From assembly GCA_001695595.3 (NCBI GenBank), contig MBPM02000044.1, positions 186,001-250,000 of the forward strand: a DNA stretch of 64,000 nucleotides, written 5' to 3'. Of the stretch, positions 44,601-58,400 are shown one piece after another. Position 1 is the stretch's first letter. Every line of letters begins with the position of its first letter. Under the pieces are notes generated by a model. That model saw only the letters and a program-made list of their open reading frames with translations. It did not search any database and was not told where the DNA came from. This DNA comes from Plasmopara viticola. Taxonomy: Eukaryota; Oomycota; Peronosporomycetes; Peronosporales; Peronosporaceae. The translations under genes were made by a program, and so were the position numbers.

Positions 44601-47600
44601 TTTGCCGATTCAAACCATTTGTGAATCAGATCATCTACTTGTATATAGCGTCACAGCTGCGATCGCTTTCGAGGAGTATACAGCACCTACATCTGCGATG
44701 ATGTTTCGCATGAAAGGCTCTGAATCAGTATTCGTTTTATATGCGTGACAAAGCCATTCGTCGATAGAGCTTTCAAACCTGCTTATGTTTACCAAACTCA
44801 TTGCATTGCTTGCACAAATTTGCGTTGGCGGGCAAATCAAGTTTGACAGGCTTAAATCAAGCTCGAAAGCTTTATGTCGCGAGGAATGAGAACTGTATTG
44901 CAATTTTTTGAGATTAGAGACGTAACCTCAGGGACCGATCATTTAAAAATACCTTTAAGGGATTAAAGCCGACAAATCGCACGCTGCTGTGTAGCATTAT
45001 GGCAAATATAAGAGTCATGAAGGCTTTAAAGCTTTGAGCTACTTACGGGAACGCGAAGACCGTATATACCGAGTTGCAATAATGTTCAGCCGATGGCATC
45101 GTTAAAAGACTGCCTTGCCGGCGAATACAGACAGGTGCCAGCTACCGGGTTTGTATTATGCTTTCAAGTGCTGGCTTCTCCAGCAAGTCCTTATTCACGA
45201 ACGTGGCGAAAGTCCATTTTACGGGGACTGATCAAACCTCATGATTAATGACAAAGAGTCCGAAGATTTTATCCCCAACACTGCAAGTCAAATTTTTTAA
45301 AAGTCAAATGAAGCTTATTGGCTCTTATGCTTAAGCCAGGTGACCTGGATGAGCACCCTGTGCTAAGTCAGCTCGCTTGGAACGGCAGCTTTAGACGTAT
45401 ATATTTCTATTGCCAACAGCTCGTAATAGTCGAAACAATTGCGTAACTATCGTTGCCAATGCGTGTAATAGCCTCTGTGGAACCTCTAGCCACATACTAA
45501 ACACCATAAGTTTTTTTTATGATAGAACAGTCGACATTAATCGATTCAGTGCATTGTACAACGTAATTGATCAGATCGTCAGGCTTTACCTGCACACCAT
45601 TATATGCATATAAGTAGCTATAGCTCAATCAGGAATTTTCGTCAGGCAAGCTAATTGTCTACCCAGCATCTCGGGCAAAAGGCCTTGGTGCTTGTTTGCG
45701 TTGTCATATTAAACGGTATAGGTAGCAAATCACATTCATGGAGTACTTACCTGCGTCAATAGTCTTCCCGTAACCTTGCCACGCAAAAGACGTCGATCGA
45801 ATGAATGACCTCGTTTGCCGCAAGAAAGACGAAATTAACGCCTTCATTAGCGTTGATCGTCATGACGGTGCGAGAACGGGAGCTAAATATGCGCGGCCTG
45901 CCTTAGATTCATCGTCAAACAGCCTTGAAATAAAATGATCCGCTAATCCCACAGTCACCTCGTTCGGCTCTATCGTTTTGATTTAATATACTCGCATTTT
46001 TGTCGATTTTTAGCAAAAAAGAATCGCTGACGTCAATATACTCTTTAATTTTGAAACGGCTAGCGGCGACTTACCGTCTAATTTTTGAGTTTTAAGGCAA
46101 GTCTGATTGCGTTTGCTCTTTATCTTCAAAACATTGCTCGGAGTTGGAAAAGCTCGCGCGCAACATTTCTTAGTGAACTGCTTCTTATAAGCAACTTCTC
46201 TAGCTGATTAATGTCCGATTATTTGATTTAAGATTAGCTCATACGCCAGCTTGTGAGCGTTAAACATCTCTGTCAAAAAGCCTACATCTTTCTTGCACCA
46301 AGCGGAGGAAGGCATCTATGCATGACTTGGAGTTCATGGCTGCGACACCAAGGCAGTGCGAATACTTGAATAGCAATTCGTGTGGGTTCTTCTTTTCACC
46401 CTTGGACACTTTCAAACAAGCTCTGAATACGCGCATGCATGAGCGACGTAAGCTATTCAGTATATTGCAAATGACCACGTTTCATCTCTGCTTCGATGTC
46501 AAGAAATGTCAAGCTTTAGAAACAGAACGATCTATATACATGGTACGTAGAGGTCAGGGCAAATGAACTCGAAATGACTATACAATCGTGGAGCCATTCG
46601 CAGAATGACAACCCAGCTTGATTGAAAGTCCAATATGTCGGGTACATTTGTGTTAAAACTCTATTTGAGAGAAATTAAGGACACTGCAATGGCATATCGG
46701 TATCAAGTCAACGCAACAGCCCAAAAACTTCGACCCGTTGAAAACGCCTATTACCTTCTATGTGAGCCACAGCCAGTTCTGGAGTAGAACTTACTTTATT
46801 TGTTTTACGGTTGTGATGGCCAGTCTACTGTAGAAACGTCGCTGCTAATTGCTAAATGTGGTACAAGTGTTTTCTTATTGCGTTATATCTTCTTCTCTTC
46901 TAGTAAAGCTATGGTACCTACTTTAAATGGTAATTCGCTACCCGCTGTGTATTGCGCACCGACGTTGCCCGCTTGCAAAACTTTGTTATTTTTCCGCACA
47001 AGTAATTTTAAGTTTAATAAGCTACTTTGGCATCTTATACAACCGGTGCTGCTAGCAAAAGTTGTGACTCGCCAAGAATATTTATATAGCATTGTCACGT
47101 CTGCTTCATCAGCCTAAGCGTACCTCATTAGGCATATAGTTGCCTAGGCCTTTTACCAAGAAAATCGCAGCACAACAAGGGTGGAAGCGTAACAAACTAA
47201 ACCTCTATTGTGCATTTCGTGCGGCTAGCACATATGGCCTTGTTCTGCCAGTATTATGCAATCCCAGTCAAAGCTCTTTATAACGATCAAGTTTTACTTT
47301 TTATGCTAAGAACACAAAATGAATGCTGTCTTTTGTAACGAATCTAACAGCCAGGTCTGTCTTAACAAAAGAAGCAGTTTGGTCCGTTTATTTGTCAAAC
47401 GACCTTGAAACGGACTTATATGTATTGCTCTCTTTTCGAGCACCACCAGCCTGTTTTGATGAAATGCAGTACTTTACCTGCTTGCAAATGATAACGACGC
47501 TTTAAAATTAAATTGGATTCTTTACATATACACGTATGCGTGTCCAACCATCGGTCCACCATTGCAGGGTGTTTCTTTGAAAGCTGTCAAGCTCTTGTAA

Positions 47601-50600
47601 CTCATTTCTTAAGTGCGCACAATGACCATGATAGCTGAATTTCCCCTTATAGGTCGACCAGGTTTTCATTGGCTTTGTATTCCGCCAGTAATCATTCAAA
47701 GCCCTCAGTCAAGGCGAGTTTTATCTTCGTCAGCCCTTTTAAGGACAAACATCAATTATGCAGTCCAGCTAGTAGCAGTCAAAATAGCGAATGTCGTTTA
47801 GCTCAACATTAAATACATTCTCCGAGACCCGAGCCAGCGGTTCCATCGACATCACTACTCTGGGTAATACAAAGACACAGCGCTCGTCCACGCCATTTTG
47901 AAGGGGCGATATACTTATGACTTTATTTGTCGTGTGGAGTAATTTGTATCGCCAGATTTATTGTTGCGGTATTTCATGTACGTGACTGTAAGCAATTTAA
48001 GCCTCTACATAAAAATGATCAACTTAATTTGGCGTCTTATTAGTAAATGTCATCAACTCCATCAGATCATAAATATATCTATAAAGATCACGTGTCCCTT
48101 GCTTTGGGCAAAAAAGCAAGATCGCTGGCGAAGTGCAAAGCTTCTCAAAAGGCCAGCTGCACTTTTATTTGTTTTTGTTATAGGAAGAGGGTAGCTAACC
48201 ATACTTCGGTGGTAAGACAGTGCAAACTTTGCTGACACATAATCATCCATGAGTGAGGCTGCCTTAGTGGCTATCTCTACATTTCAATTTAAGAGAAGAT
48301 TGCGGCTTTCTTTTCCTCTGGAGGTAACACGTAAAGCCTCACCAGCTTGGACTTTGTAGTGCTCTGCCGCACGGGGCTACTGGAACCTATATCGCCTGAG
48401 TCAACAGCATAGATTTTGTTTGCAGAGCTCAAGCGCCCCATCTGTTATCTAAATTCCTTAGCAGTAGGAAGTGAAGCTGCCTGCTTAGACCCAAAAAAGC
48501 CAGTAAAGTCTAAACTGTGCATCGATAGTGACGGATGCATGGATTATTGATCCCTCAGCCTTTGACTTAAGGTTGAAACCTTATCCGCATGAGCTAAGAA
48601 TCAAGAAAAGAGCAAAGAGATCGCGCAGCGTCTTGCGCTGGGGAGGCGCGCAGGAGGGGCTTAGGTCTTTCGCTTAATGACCGCTCATAATTTCCGGTTT
48701 TAAGTGTGCATTTGCAGATTGACGGTCAACTCATAAAAACAAACCAACATTTTCTACTACTAATATTTTTTCAAATAAATGTATTTAAGTCATAAACACA
48801 CAAAAAATCTATCTTTCATCCGATGTCGCACATTAAATTTTAGTGTGCAAACCGTGGTAAGGTGCCTGTCGTACGCTAGGATCCCCCATACACATAAGGC
48901 TTCTTTTAACGATAGCTGACTTCCAACACAAAAATTTTGGCTTTTCGTAACAATCTTTCGTAACTTTAAGACATTAGTAGCATCCAAAAGGAGAGTGCTT
49001 AGTAATTTTAAACATTATACAACAAGCCGTATGGTCGGAACGATGAGTAAAACGGCTGGAAGCCGGTCGAATACTTATTCAATGTCCAAGTAAACACCGC
49101 TACAGGCTGCTTTGGCTCTCACAATTGCCACACTGTGTCTAAGGTCGCACCTTATTTAAAAGGCTGCACTAGCAATATTTTTTATGTTTGTATCGTAAGC
49201 AGCCTCAAAGGCTTGCTGACTAGTGAGACGTTCAAGTGAAATAGGCTTTGAAAGAGCCTCACACGTCAGTGCGATGGAAAATGTGCGTCAACTGTTCTCT
49301 TTCGTTCGGTGGTCCAAATCTTTGAGCGATATAATGGCAAAAGTCTACTTGGCTTGTCACCCACCAAAGCTACGAAGCTATCAAGCTGCTATCAGCATGC
49401 CGGAAACGGTGTAAGTGTTGAAATCAGACCCACCACTCATGCATTGGGTCCTCCCACGAAGGAAAGAAGAATTTACGCTTTTGATTGCAAAGACTGGGAT
49501 GAAGACGCCCTAGATGATAGAAGTACCAAAATTGGTGATTAAAGAGAAGAGAATTAGATGGCACAGCTCTAAGGAATAGTCGATTAAGTCACTCACGCAG
49601 CTGACAAAAAGATCTGACCTTTATAAATATGATTGTTTTAAGAGGCCTGTTTACGGTTGACGAAGAACAGGAGGACCTTACGTGTGGCAACTACCCAAGG
49701 ACACTGGGCATGGCCCTTAGTGGTACGCTCACTTGCCACAAGCCCTTTTCGAAGGCTGCTCCTCATGGGTCATCTATGACCAGAAGTTGACTCAAATGAA
49801 GCATTCATACGACCTTATGACGATGATGCTCGTGCTACTAGTACCGCATTAAATCAATCTGAGAGTGTCAGTCGAGCCGTCAGCAGCCCGATAAAAGAGA
49901 ATGCCCCGCATCTGGTGTGGGAATTTCTTTGAATCAGGTGAAGCGATAAGGATAGAATCGAAGCAGATTAACAAAATGAAAATTTAAAATACTATGCCAT
50001 CAAGACGTTCAAAATGGCTGCCTTTAGATCAAGTACAGAAGGAGTATGTGTGGCGCTGTCTCCGCTTATATAAAAATGGTGGATCATTATGCGGCACGTT
50101 TTGACATTGGAAAGACGAAATATGGCTTCTTGTCAGGTCCAAGCTTATGTTCGTCAGAAGCATCCTATATCGACAAGTTATTGCAATTTAAATCGGCATA
50201 GGTTGTCAAAAGGATTTCGTTAAAAATATATTGTAGGGCGCTAGCATTAGAAATTATAAATTGAGTGAGATTGGGGCACTATGAAAAAGTTGTCGTCGTA
50301 AGAGACACGGCCACACCCAATGCGAGCACCTGGCTAACTGGCAAAGTGGACTTGATTTTCTTTGAAGCTTTGTTGACAGATTTTGAGCGAGATAGTATAT
50401 TCGAGGCTAGATTGTCGTATAAGGTGCAACAGGTGAAATGTTTGTTTTTAATTTATAGAATGACAGAGTATTCAACTCACAGAATAAATGCTGGCTACAC
50501 GAAGGATTTTGAATTTCTGATTCGGAGCTGATATTCGCGTACTGAACATATCGTTTTAAAGTATCTATGATGACAGATGGTAACGCCTTCTGGGAAAGAC

Positions 50601-53600
50601 AGAAAAATATCAAAGGCTCGCGGTTTTCCGTCATTTTGTATTAGGAGTATTGCATTCAAAAACCATGTCTTGGTATATTCTGTATGTAGGTTTTTAGAAT
50701 TAACATTAAGTTTACATTAAAACAAGTGAGCGCCTAAAGATACACCCTTCTTTGCCTAGAGCTACATCCCCTCTTTATGCCGACCAATAGAAGTAAGCTC
50801 TAATTCTAATAAAGCTGTATATCTTCAGCCACCACTTTTTCTTTAATTTGACCGGCGCCATTATATAATCCGATCAATATTTATGCTTAGTTATTTTTCA
50901 AACAATCTGTCATTGTTCTACTATGATCCAACCAGAAAGACACGCGATGTATTACCCTGCATAACATTTTATTGAACTTAAATCTAGTCTGAAGAGAGCT
51001 TGGTTGGCATTACCCACTTCTAATAAGGCCAACAGAGAGATCAACCCTCTCGCGAGTTGACGAAAAGGTTTTCTAGTTATTTAGATGCTGAAAGGTATCG
51101 GCAGGTACAATTGTTGTGTCCATCTTCTTGCAGGGAATTATAACACTTTATTTTTGTTTGTAAGGTTTGGGTCGCTGCTGCATGCTCGAATAGAGATGGC
51201 TCTTGGCGTGTAGGACTATGCAACAAAACTCACAGGAAGACCACGACTTTACTTCGTATTCAATTCTTGTACTGCTGAGCTGATTTATTGTTGGATAACA
51301 CTAGGTCAAATGCTCATTGACTTCTTTGGTTAAGTGGCATTCCCGCATGGTGCCGCACCAGCGTTCCCACTCCCTCTTGGAATGTGGAAATTGGCAGTTG
51401 TGAAGTGTGGATGCCAATGCAACCAATCTTAATCAAAACCGCAATTCCCAGCAAAAATCAGCGTCCCGTCTGCGGCGAAGCTTTTGCTCGCATGGTGGTC
51501 CATGCTCAAGTAAAAGCATGTGCTCATGCTGTTTTGGTGCAACTTGTCGTGCAAGATAGTAGTTTTCATGCGCTTGATGGCAGAAATTGGGAATTAATCC
51601 GCAAAGGGTCAAACCACGATATAATGTATTCCTACCTTAAATAACGCGTACGATGAAACTTTTCGGACGATGCTTGACCGAAGTGCTGCTTGTAAGCGAA
51701 TTGACACGCTTATCCTTTGGTTGGCATTATTTACTTACTTTGACTCGTTATGATTCACCGGCGAGCATTTTCAATAACAAAATCAAGGTAAGCTATTGCG
51801 ACCGCAATTCACTGTTTAAAGAAAAAGATGATTTTTCTCTACTCTTGAGTTGATCGCATGCCCGTAATGGGCAATGTCTTAGTTCATGCAAGAACAAAAC
51901 GCTCTTGGTGTCGCCGTAACCACGGATCGACGAGGTAATACTGTTGAGATAAGCAGCACGATACTAGGCTAATTAGCAGTGCTGAAGGATCGCGGCCTCA
52001 GTAGACACCGAATACTTTGCTGACTTTAATGTACAGACAGCTTAAGCCTGATTGCGTTTGGAGTACATTTTCTATGCTCAAAGAAAACCATATCGTTCTA
52101 CCAAACTTATTTTCAAATCAACGCTTAGACAGCGGGCCGAGATCATACATTCTCCTTCTTTTACAAGGTAAGAACTGAGACCTAAAAGTTAGTACCGCCA
52201 GTAAGCACAGGTCTTGTCATTTTGTCGCCGAGCGTGATAACGTTAGTGCATGGTCTGAAGAAGTTGATCGAGCGTGAGGGTGAAGTTAGCTGACAGCCGA
52301 CGTAACGGTTCTGGTAGTAATGCCTCCATGGCACGAGAGGAAGAAAGAGTCTTAGCAGTATGTCAATTTAGCTTATGATTGCAAAGAAGATCCCGGGCGA
52401 GTAGATTTTGTCCGACCATCGTTTTGTGAATGAGCAGTACATCGACCAGTCCGAATTTTCGACCGACCCAACCATCACAATTTAAGACATTATAAGACCA
52501 CAAGCTGACGGCTATACAAGATGAGGTTCTCAGTTTTGAGGACTACCTTTTCCGTTTGCTAAAAGTCGGAGCGCAGTGTGTCCTAAGGACATTGCAAATT
52601 TGCAAGAGCCATGTTGATGCCTGTCTGCGTCACATCGTAGCCACGAGGAATCGGCGCCTTTGCTATGCTGTACTAAGCCTGACAACGTTAACAATTCAAC
52701 TTAGAACTAAGAGCTTATGTGTCGATTTTCAGGATTCGAGGGCCCGAACAATCACAATTCCGTTCTTTGTGTTGCAGCGTGCTAAAAGGAAGAGATCAGA
52801 TAAGAGAGCAGTCGCTGCGATTGTTTCTACTTGCGGGTTTTGTTCAACACACCCTACAATTTACCTGTTGATGCTCGAGAGACAATATCTGTATCGATTG
52901 CTATTAATTTTTCAGTGGTCAAGATCCTTGCCAATGGCTTTAAGCTGGTCAGGTACCGTTAAAGTCATTGATTTCGCGTTAAATCTTTGACCTGTGCTGA
53001 TGAAGCATCGCAAATAAATTTGTGGCGTCGCAACATGATGCCATTGGATGACGTCATAGCAAAAGTGGGTGGGGCATGTCGATAACGCTTTTTTATTACG
53101 TTTAAAGTAACTTTTTTAAAAAAATGTGCTACTATTAATACGCAAATATGACATTTGGCTCACTATTGACAAGTACGGTTTTAATGACTTAAAAAGTAAC
53201 ATTCAAATATGGATTCGTGTGTCGATAACGACGGATGGGGCAGTGCGATTAAATGGCAAAGGTAACAGCCATAGAAAACCTTATCAGTCAAACACGCGAC
53301 TGATGACATTTTTAGAAGGTCTTGATGTACGCCGCAAAGCTTTATAAATTTACCCACCCGAACAATATCCCACTATGTAACTGCTTTTCGCTCGCGTAGT
53401 CGTACCGATCGCATGCGGCTTTGCCTTAGGCGAATCACAAAAACTAGTGTAAGGACAGCGGATTTTAAGATAGCGCGCAATAGAAAACGGTTAGTATGGA
53501 TGATTTGGAAAGTAAATGTTATGAGATCCTTAAAGATTAAAATACTAGATCGACCAAATAGAAATGACCACTGTTACTCAGTTAAAAAAAGCTAGCTGTT

Positions 53601-53627
53601 TCAATATATCAGCTAGGCAATAATGAA
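41624..53627. other. 12-kb gene-poor region, nothing recognised
   Basis: No family motif was found in any frame that I examined. Frames at 42848-43060, 44631-44903 (minus), 47961-48194, 51384-51644 and 52556-52990 are short, mostly lack ATG starts, and break in other frames by stops. The 52556 frame (144 codons) begins with TTG. The area is AT-rich and probably eroded retroelement DNA beyond recognition. No RNA gene or long repeat was noticed. Confidence 0.45.
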
Positions 53628-54362
53628 TCAACTCTTTAAATACAATCCTCCTGTATGCTCACTTTGATTGTTGTCGCGTGGTGAACTACAGTCACCAATG
53701 AGCTTGGTAGCTACATCAACAACCGCGTTTTTCGCCAGAGTTGCAATCGACGGTGACATTGCATTTTCTGTCGCTCTAATCTGCTGCTTCAACGCGTGGA
53801 AGCCGTTAAATTCATCATTTAATGTCGATTGCACCAGTGATTCAACCATGTCACTAGTTTTAATGTCGGCGCTACCCTCTTTCGCTTGCTCCCCCTTTGA
53901 CACATTGTCTTTGTAGACAAACAGTCCTTCTTTGCCCTCTTGATCGTTATTCTTGGTGCCGCCGAGATAATTGTCGACCTTTTTAACGGCATCCCCTGAA
54001 ACGCCATTATTCTGGTCAAACACGCGCCCTGCCTGCTTCAAATCGCTCATGGCGTCAGCGGCAGCATTCATGCTGATGCGAGCGGCGTTGATCTCGGACT
54101 TTGTATGCGACTTGTTCCTGCTAATCCGCTTGGCTACGTAGCGCAAGTCAATGATCGTGCCTTTCACAACTCGAATGTCGCTACTCATAAAATGCTTGGA
54201 GCTGCTACGAAAGTGTAATCCATGACGATTATCGTACTTGGCAAGAATCCTTTTGATACGTTTGAGACAGTTGTTCGTGTCGTTGGCCGTCTGAACAAGT
54301 TGGACGGCCAATTTGGCAAACTCTTCCTCTGCAGCAGTGCCACGCTTAAGAAACTTGCCCAT
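53628..54362 (-). CDS. Unknown protein, member of a divergent paralogous pair (left copy)
   Basis: 244 aa, intronless, ATG at 54362. It is clearly homologous to the gene at 54722: both start MGKFL, then have AAE.EFA.LA..LV.TA.D...CLK..K..L..YD.RHG and SS.K..M.SDIR..K....DLR.VA.RI, then AR..MNA.A.A. In this copy these are AAEEEFAKLAVQLVQTAND, YDNRHGLHFRSSSKHFMSSD and DLRYVAKRISRN. The conserved N-terminal 120 residues look all-helical, followed by a variable hinge and a second conserved helix (MVESLVQSTLNDEFNGFHAL). There is no signal peptide, membrane segment or known motif. The second residue is Gly, but no serine or threonine at position 6 supports myristoylation. Confidence 0.75.
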   Translation of the reverse strand: MGKFLKRGTAAEEEFAKLAVQLVQTANDTNNCLKRIKRILAKYDNRHGLHFRSSSKHFMSSDIRVVKGTIIDLRYVAKRISRNKSHTKSEINAARISMNAAADAMSDLKQAGRVFDQNNGVSGDAVKKVDNYLGGTKNNDQEGKEGLFVYKDNVSKGEQAKEGSADIKTSDMVESLVQSTLNDEFNGFHALKQQIRATENAMSPSIATLAKNAVVDVATKLIGDCSSPRDNNQSEHTGGLYLKS

Positions 54363-54721
54363 GACACGCCAATTCAGATTTCGTTAACGCACCTGGTGCG
54401 GTTTTAGATTGTGAGGTAAGAAATACTTTTCTTTCTGAGTTATCGACCCATCATTTTCATCGTCGCAGCTATTAGCCATCATCTTGAAAGTAATAAGGAA
54501 TATTGGTAAGTTATTAATCAAATGCTTGAATAATAATAATAAAGCTGTCAGGAGAAAAGCATGCAAATACTATAACAATAGTGGGTGCCTTTCCATTTTC
54601 TAGTCTTTTTATAAAGTCAAGTCCAGGACGAGATGGGAAGACACGAATGAAGATCTGTCGCGACAAGCAAAGATCATTCGTTAATCTTTCCGCTGCCATA
54701 TTAGCGCTTTAACCTGGAAGG
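54363..54721. promoter_or_regulatory. 359-bp divergent promoter space between the paralogues
   Basis: Each side has a weak initiator-like site at a plausible distance. On the plus strand TCATTCGTTAATCT at 54674-54687 matches 11 of 14 core positions and lies about 48 nt before the right copy. On the minus strand TTACCTCACAATCT near 54406-54419 also matches about 11 of 14, about 45-55 nt before the left copy. Confidence 0.4.
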
Positions 54722-55417
54722 ATGGGCAAGTTCCTCGACCAAAACGTCGCTGCTGAGAAAGAATTTGCCTCTTTGGCACTTGTACTGGTCCATACAGCCG
54801 ATGACGCGGCCCAGTGCTTGAAAGCGCTGAAACAGAATTTGTCTGAGTATGATACTCGACATGGCAATCTTTTTCTGAGCTCTGCCAAGTCCTACATGCG
54901 AAGTGACATTCGCTACGCCAAGGACATTGCAACGGATCTGAGGCACGTAGCGCACCGGATTAACAAAAGTCACCATCCTTCTCAGTCGAAAGTGACTTTG
55001 GCCCGCAATACGATGAACGCTACGGCTAATGCTTTGAAAATTCTTAGGACAAAAGGCTTAAACTATGACGAAACGAACGGACGGGCGACGGGTATCAAAG
55101 GCGCCCTTCAAAATGTCGTTGGTGGTGCTCACGAAAAGATTAAGAGCAGTACAAGTTTGCACTTGGAGGTGGTGAGCGACAGAAATGGCGGGTACCTTAG
55201 ACCGGATACAGTTGAAGCACTAGTGGAATCGACGCTGCGGGATAATATTAATCTCAAAGTGCTGAGCTATCAAATCAATGCTGCTGAGAAATCGTTGGTG
55301 ACGACATCTTTGAACGAGCAACCGAAGGAAGCTATGCACATGAGGAAGGAGAAATATACATTGGACATGCCAAGCCAGGCTCTAGCTATATATCCCATGC
55401 ATTCGGCGATTTCCTAA
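54722..55417 (+). CDS. Unknown protein, member of a divergent paralogous pair (right copy)
   Basis: 231 aa, intronless. It shares with the left copy the MGKFL start, AAEKEFASLALVLVHTADDA, YDTRHGNLFLSSAKSYMRSD, IATDLRHVAHRIN and a SKVTLARNTMNATANAL segment. The later TVEALVESTLRDNINLKVLS aligns with MVESLVQSTLNDEFNGFHAL of the left copy. The central region (about 125-170) and C-terminus differ. The conserved 'SDIR..K....DLR.VA.RI' block is the best signature of the family. No secretion signal was seen. Homology between the two is read directly from the sequence. The arrangement, head-to-head with 359 bp between starts, implies an inverted local duplication. Function is unknown. Confidence 0.78.
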   Translation: MGKFLDQNVAAEKEFASLALVLVHTADDAAQCLKALKQNLSEYDTRHGNLFLSSAKSYMRSDIRYAKDIATDLRHVAHRINKSHHPSQSKVTLARNTMNATANALKILRTKGLNYDETNGRATGIKGALQNVVGGAHEKIKSSTSLHLEVVSDRNGGYLRPDTVEALVESTLRDNINLKVLSYQINAAEKSLVTTSLNEQPKEAMHMRKEKYTLDMPSQALAIYPMHSAIS

Positions 55418-58400
55418 TTGGGCGAAAAAAGGATTGATGGCATGTTTTTCGAAAAAAATTGACGTAACAGCAGATTTAAGAATCATGAGAAGTTACCCAA
55501 TCTTGTACTTAAGGTTGATAGCTAATTATTGGTGTAGCCTTATCACAAACACTTGATCGGTTTAACTCAAGATAAATATAATAGGATAGGCGTTTGATGT
55601 ATTTTATTGGTAGTAACTGAAATGATTTAGCTGACGAATACACTGACCGTTTTCCTTTATTGTCGTGAGAATATATCGCATTTATCTGAACAAGAACTTT
55701 TTTTAAAAAGTGAAATGCTAAACTTTTCCTAATATTCAACCAATTACAAATACTCAAAAATACTTTGTTATGCAATAAGTATCACATCGAATGAAGAAAT
55801 CATAATGCATCGTTTGTGAAAATAGTCTATATTACGGTTGATGACTTTAGGGCTTTGGTTTTTTTATTGGTGTATGTTAACAAAAGTAGAAATGATTGAA
55901 GTAGGTTGATGCTTCTAATTTAAATACAACGTGTCGTTTAACCAATGATTATTTATAAAGATTGACAATTTGCAAGAAAATAACAGAAACGATAAAACAC
56001 TTTCAATTTTTATCTAAAACGAATTTTATATCACCGCTGACTTAAGCACCATTAGCAAATTTTTATAGACATTCCTCATTTACCCCGCCAATATCACCTG
56101 CTGCCGTTCGTAGCGCGTCCAACAAAAAATGAAGGCTCACAAATGACTAGGCCAGCTTGCGTCATCGGAATATGAACAAGTTATATTAAATTAGGAGTCA
56201 TTCACAGGAATTTCATTTGAGGCATGCACATCACATGTAAAAAAAAAAAAAAGCTTAGAGTATTTACTGTTCTTCTTTACTCTACTTTTTGTATCCATGT
56301 AGAAAGTTCCTTTAGCGTCATTCAATTTTGACGGGCTGGCCGTTTGAAATGCATTCTGGCTAACCCACCGAGGTCGAAATATAACTCTTATATTTTTAAC
56401 AGTGAACCAAGCCTGATTTTGTCGATTGGAAAGACCATTTGTTGGGCAACGACCAGTAATTGCTAACAACGTAGACCATCGAATAAGTAGCCATTTTCCG
56501 ATGCTTTAGCAATTTGTGTGGAACAATGTATTGAACGATTTTTGTGCGAATATATGAAAGAGGCAATAGGCAATACAAATGCATGCAATAACTCGCATTG
56601 CCAACAAATGTATTTCCATTACAAAATAGCTTAAGAAAAACCAACAAATAAAATTAGAAGTCATTCACGTCAACTGCTATTATTGCCACACAACAGCTTC
56701 AGAATATTTTTGCAAGCCAGAAGGTTCGTTGATCTCATCCAAGTCCTCCGACTAAATTGACTCAATTTCGGGTTGTTTTCTGGCTTTTTTCCTTTTGATG
56801 TTATCAATCAAGTGCAATAGTTCTTTGGTAAGTAAAAGTTTAGCGACATCAAATGTCGCCCGTTTTTGTATCTTTCTCGTTGGTGGGGCAGCGTTTATAT
56901 CTAAGGCAGACCTCGTTTATATCTAAAGGCAAACCTCTTTTTTTGATTGCAACCACTCCAGATTTCTAGTTGTATTGCCTGCTACATCTTCAATCTTCCC
57001 GTCATGTTTACAAATCTAGGTGAAAATAAACTAGACACTCTAAAGCTTGCTGTTCTCTTTGTATATTACATTCCACCACGCCATGCGCCAATAGCTAGAC
57101 GAATCGACACTGGTTTGGCTATGTTTTAATACCCGGGTTCCCAGCATAAACGTTTGAATAGAGTCACGACTTTGCTTTCTGAAAGTGAGATCACTGCAAT
57201 GTCTTGTGGCTGCAACAAATGCGTAGCATTTGGCGGGAAGCAAATTAGCAATCTATGACTTTTGTTTCGATATCGCTTAATATATGGAAGTTGTATTCTT
57301 TCAGTAATAGAATTGTGACTTTAACACGTTTGGTCGTAGTGATTTATGAAATTGATCATTTCATTTGCCTTCAAATTATTCATTATAGTCAAGCGTGCCA
57401 TTGTCCAGAATGGTCATTTGATGAAAATCTTACGCAATTATTGGCATATGTTGCACGACAGGCGCCCCATCGGTAAATACTTTGTTTTCATATTGCGATA
57501 TTCGAAGTGATCTCCGACAAGGATCAACCTTATTTGCAGATTTGAGTCGCTAACCAAGAGCCGAAGTAAGACTTACTTAATATTAAAGGAATACATTACA
57601 CACTTCATTTCTTAAGACCAAAAAGAGAGAACGGGCATTCATCGAAAACCTTATATCCTCATGCGCGCCTCCTCTATGCAAGGTGCTGTGCGGTTACATA
57701 CACCCAATAGGACTTTGTAATTGGTCTTACGCATATGTGGAAAGATTGTCAGTCTGAACTCTTGCAAAGGCTTTGAAATGGAAAGAAAATCAATCTCGCA
57801 TCGGTTAGATGTACAATTAACGACAGTCAAAATAATCGCTGGCTACGATGGGTCTGAGGAGACAAGCCGGTTCTATTATCAAGCAACTGAAACGTGTCGA
57901 TACATTTGAGCTCGACTAGCAAAGCCGCTTAGGTATCACAAGATCCGGTGGCGCCGGTCAAGGCGTCCTAAGTTATAAAGTGTTAGGTGGGCTTGGCAAA
58001 AACACGTATTTTATTAAGAGACCAAGCCAATCCTCTGCATTCAGCCGGTTAACCACCTCGCCAACTTTTTGTTTAAAAATAAAACTTTTGTGAGCATCTC
58101 TGCCACCGGCAAGTTTTGTGCTCCGTAGACTTTCGCTCTCTTCATCTACGAGCGAGGAAGATACTAATTTTGGGAATATATTTATGAAGAAGTCGACGGG
58201 ATTAATATTTAGAGCACCACATACCGATCAAGTCAAAGTTACTGTGCTCACCAACGCCCTTGGCGTGGGTTTGCCTTGCACCCGTTCCACAAAGCAGAAG
58301 CGGTAGTGATAGAAGAGGCGTTTTATGTTGCAGTACATCCATGGTTAAGCTTTTTTTTCTGGGGTGCTATGGATGGGCGACGTTTTGACCAATAAAAAGC

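Noticed and set aside
44631..44903. Possible gypsy integrase linker on the minus strand
   Set aside because: Only a loose resemblance to the segment between RNase H and integrase. No catalytic motif follows.
52556..52990. 144-codon plus-strand frame
   Set aside because: TTG start, no recognised domain, and composition like neighbouring non-coding sequence.
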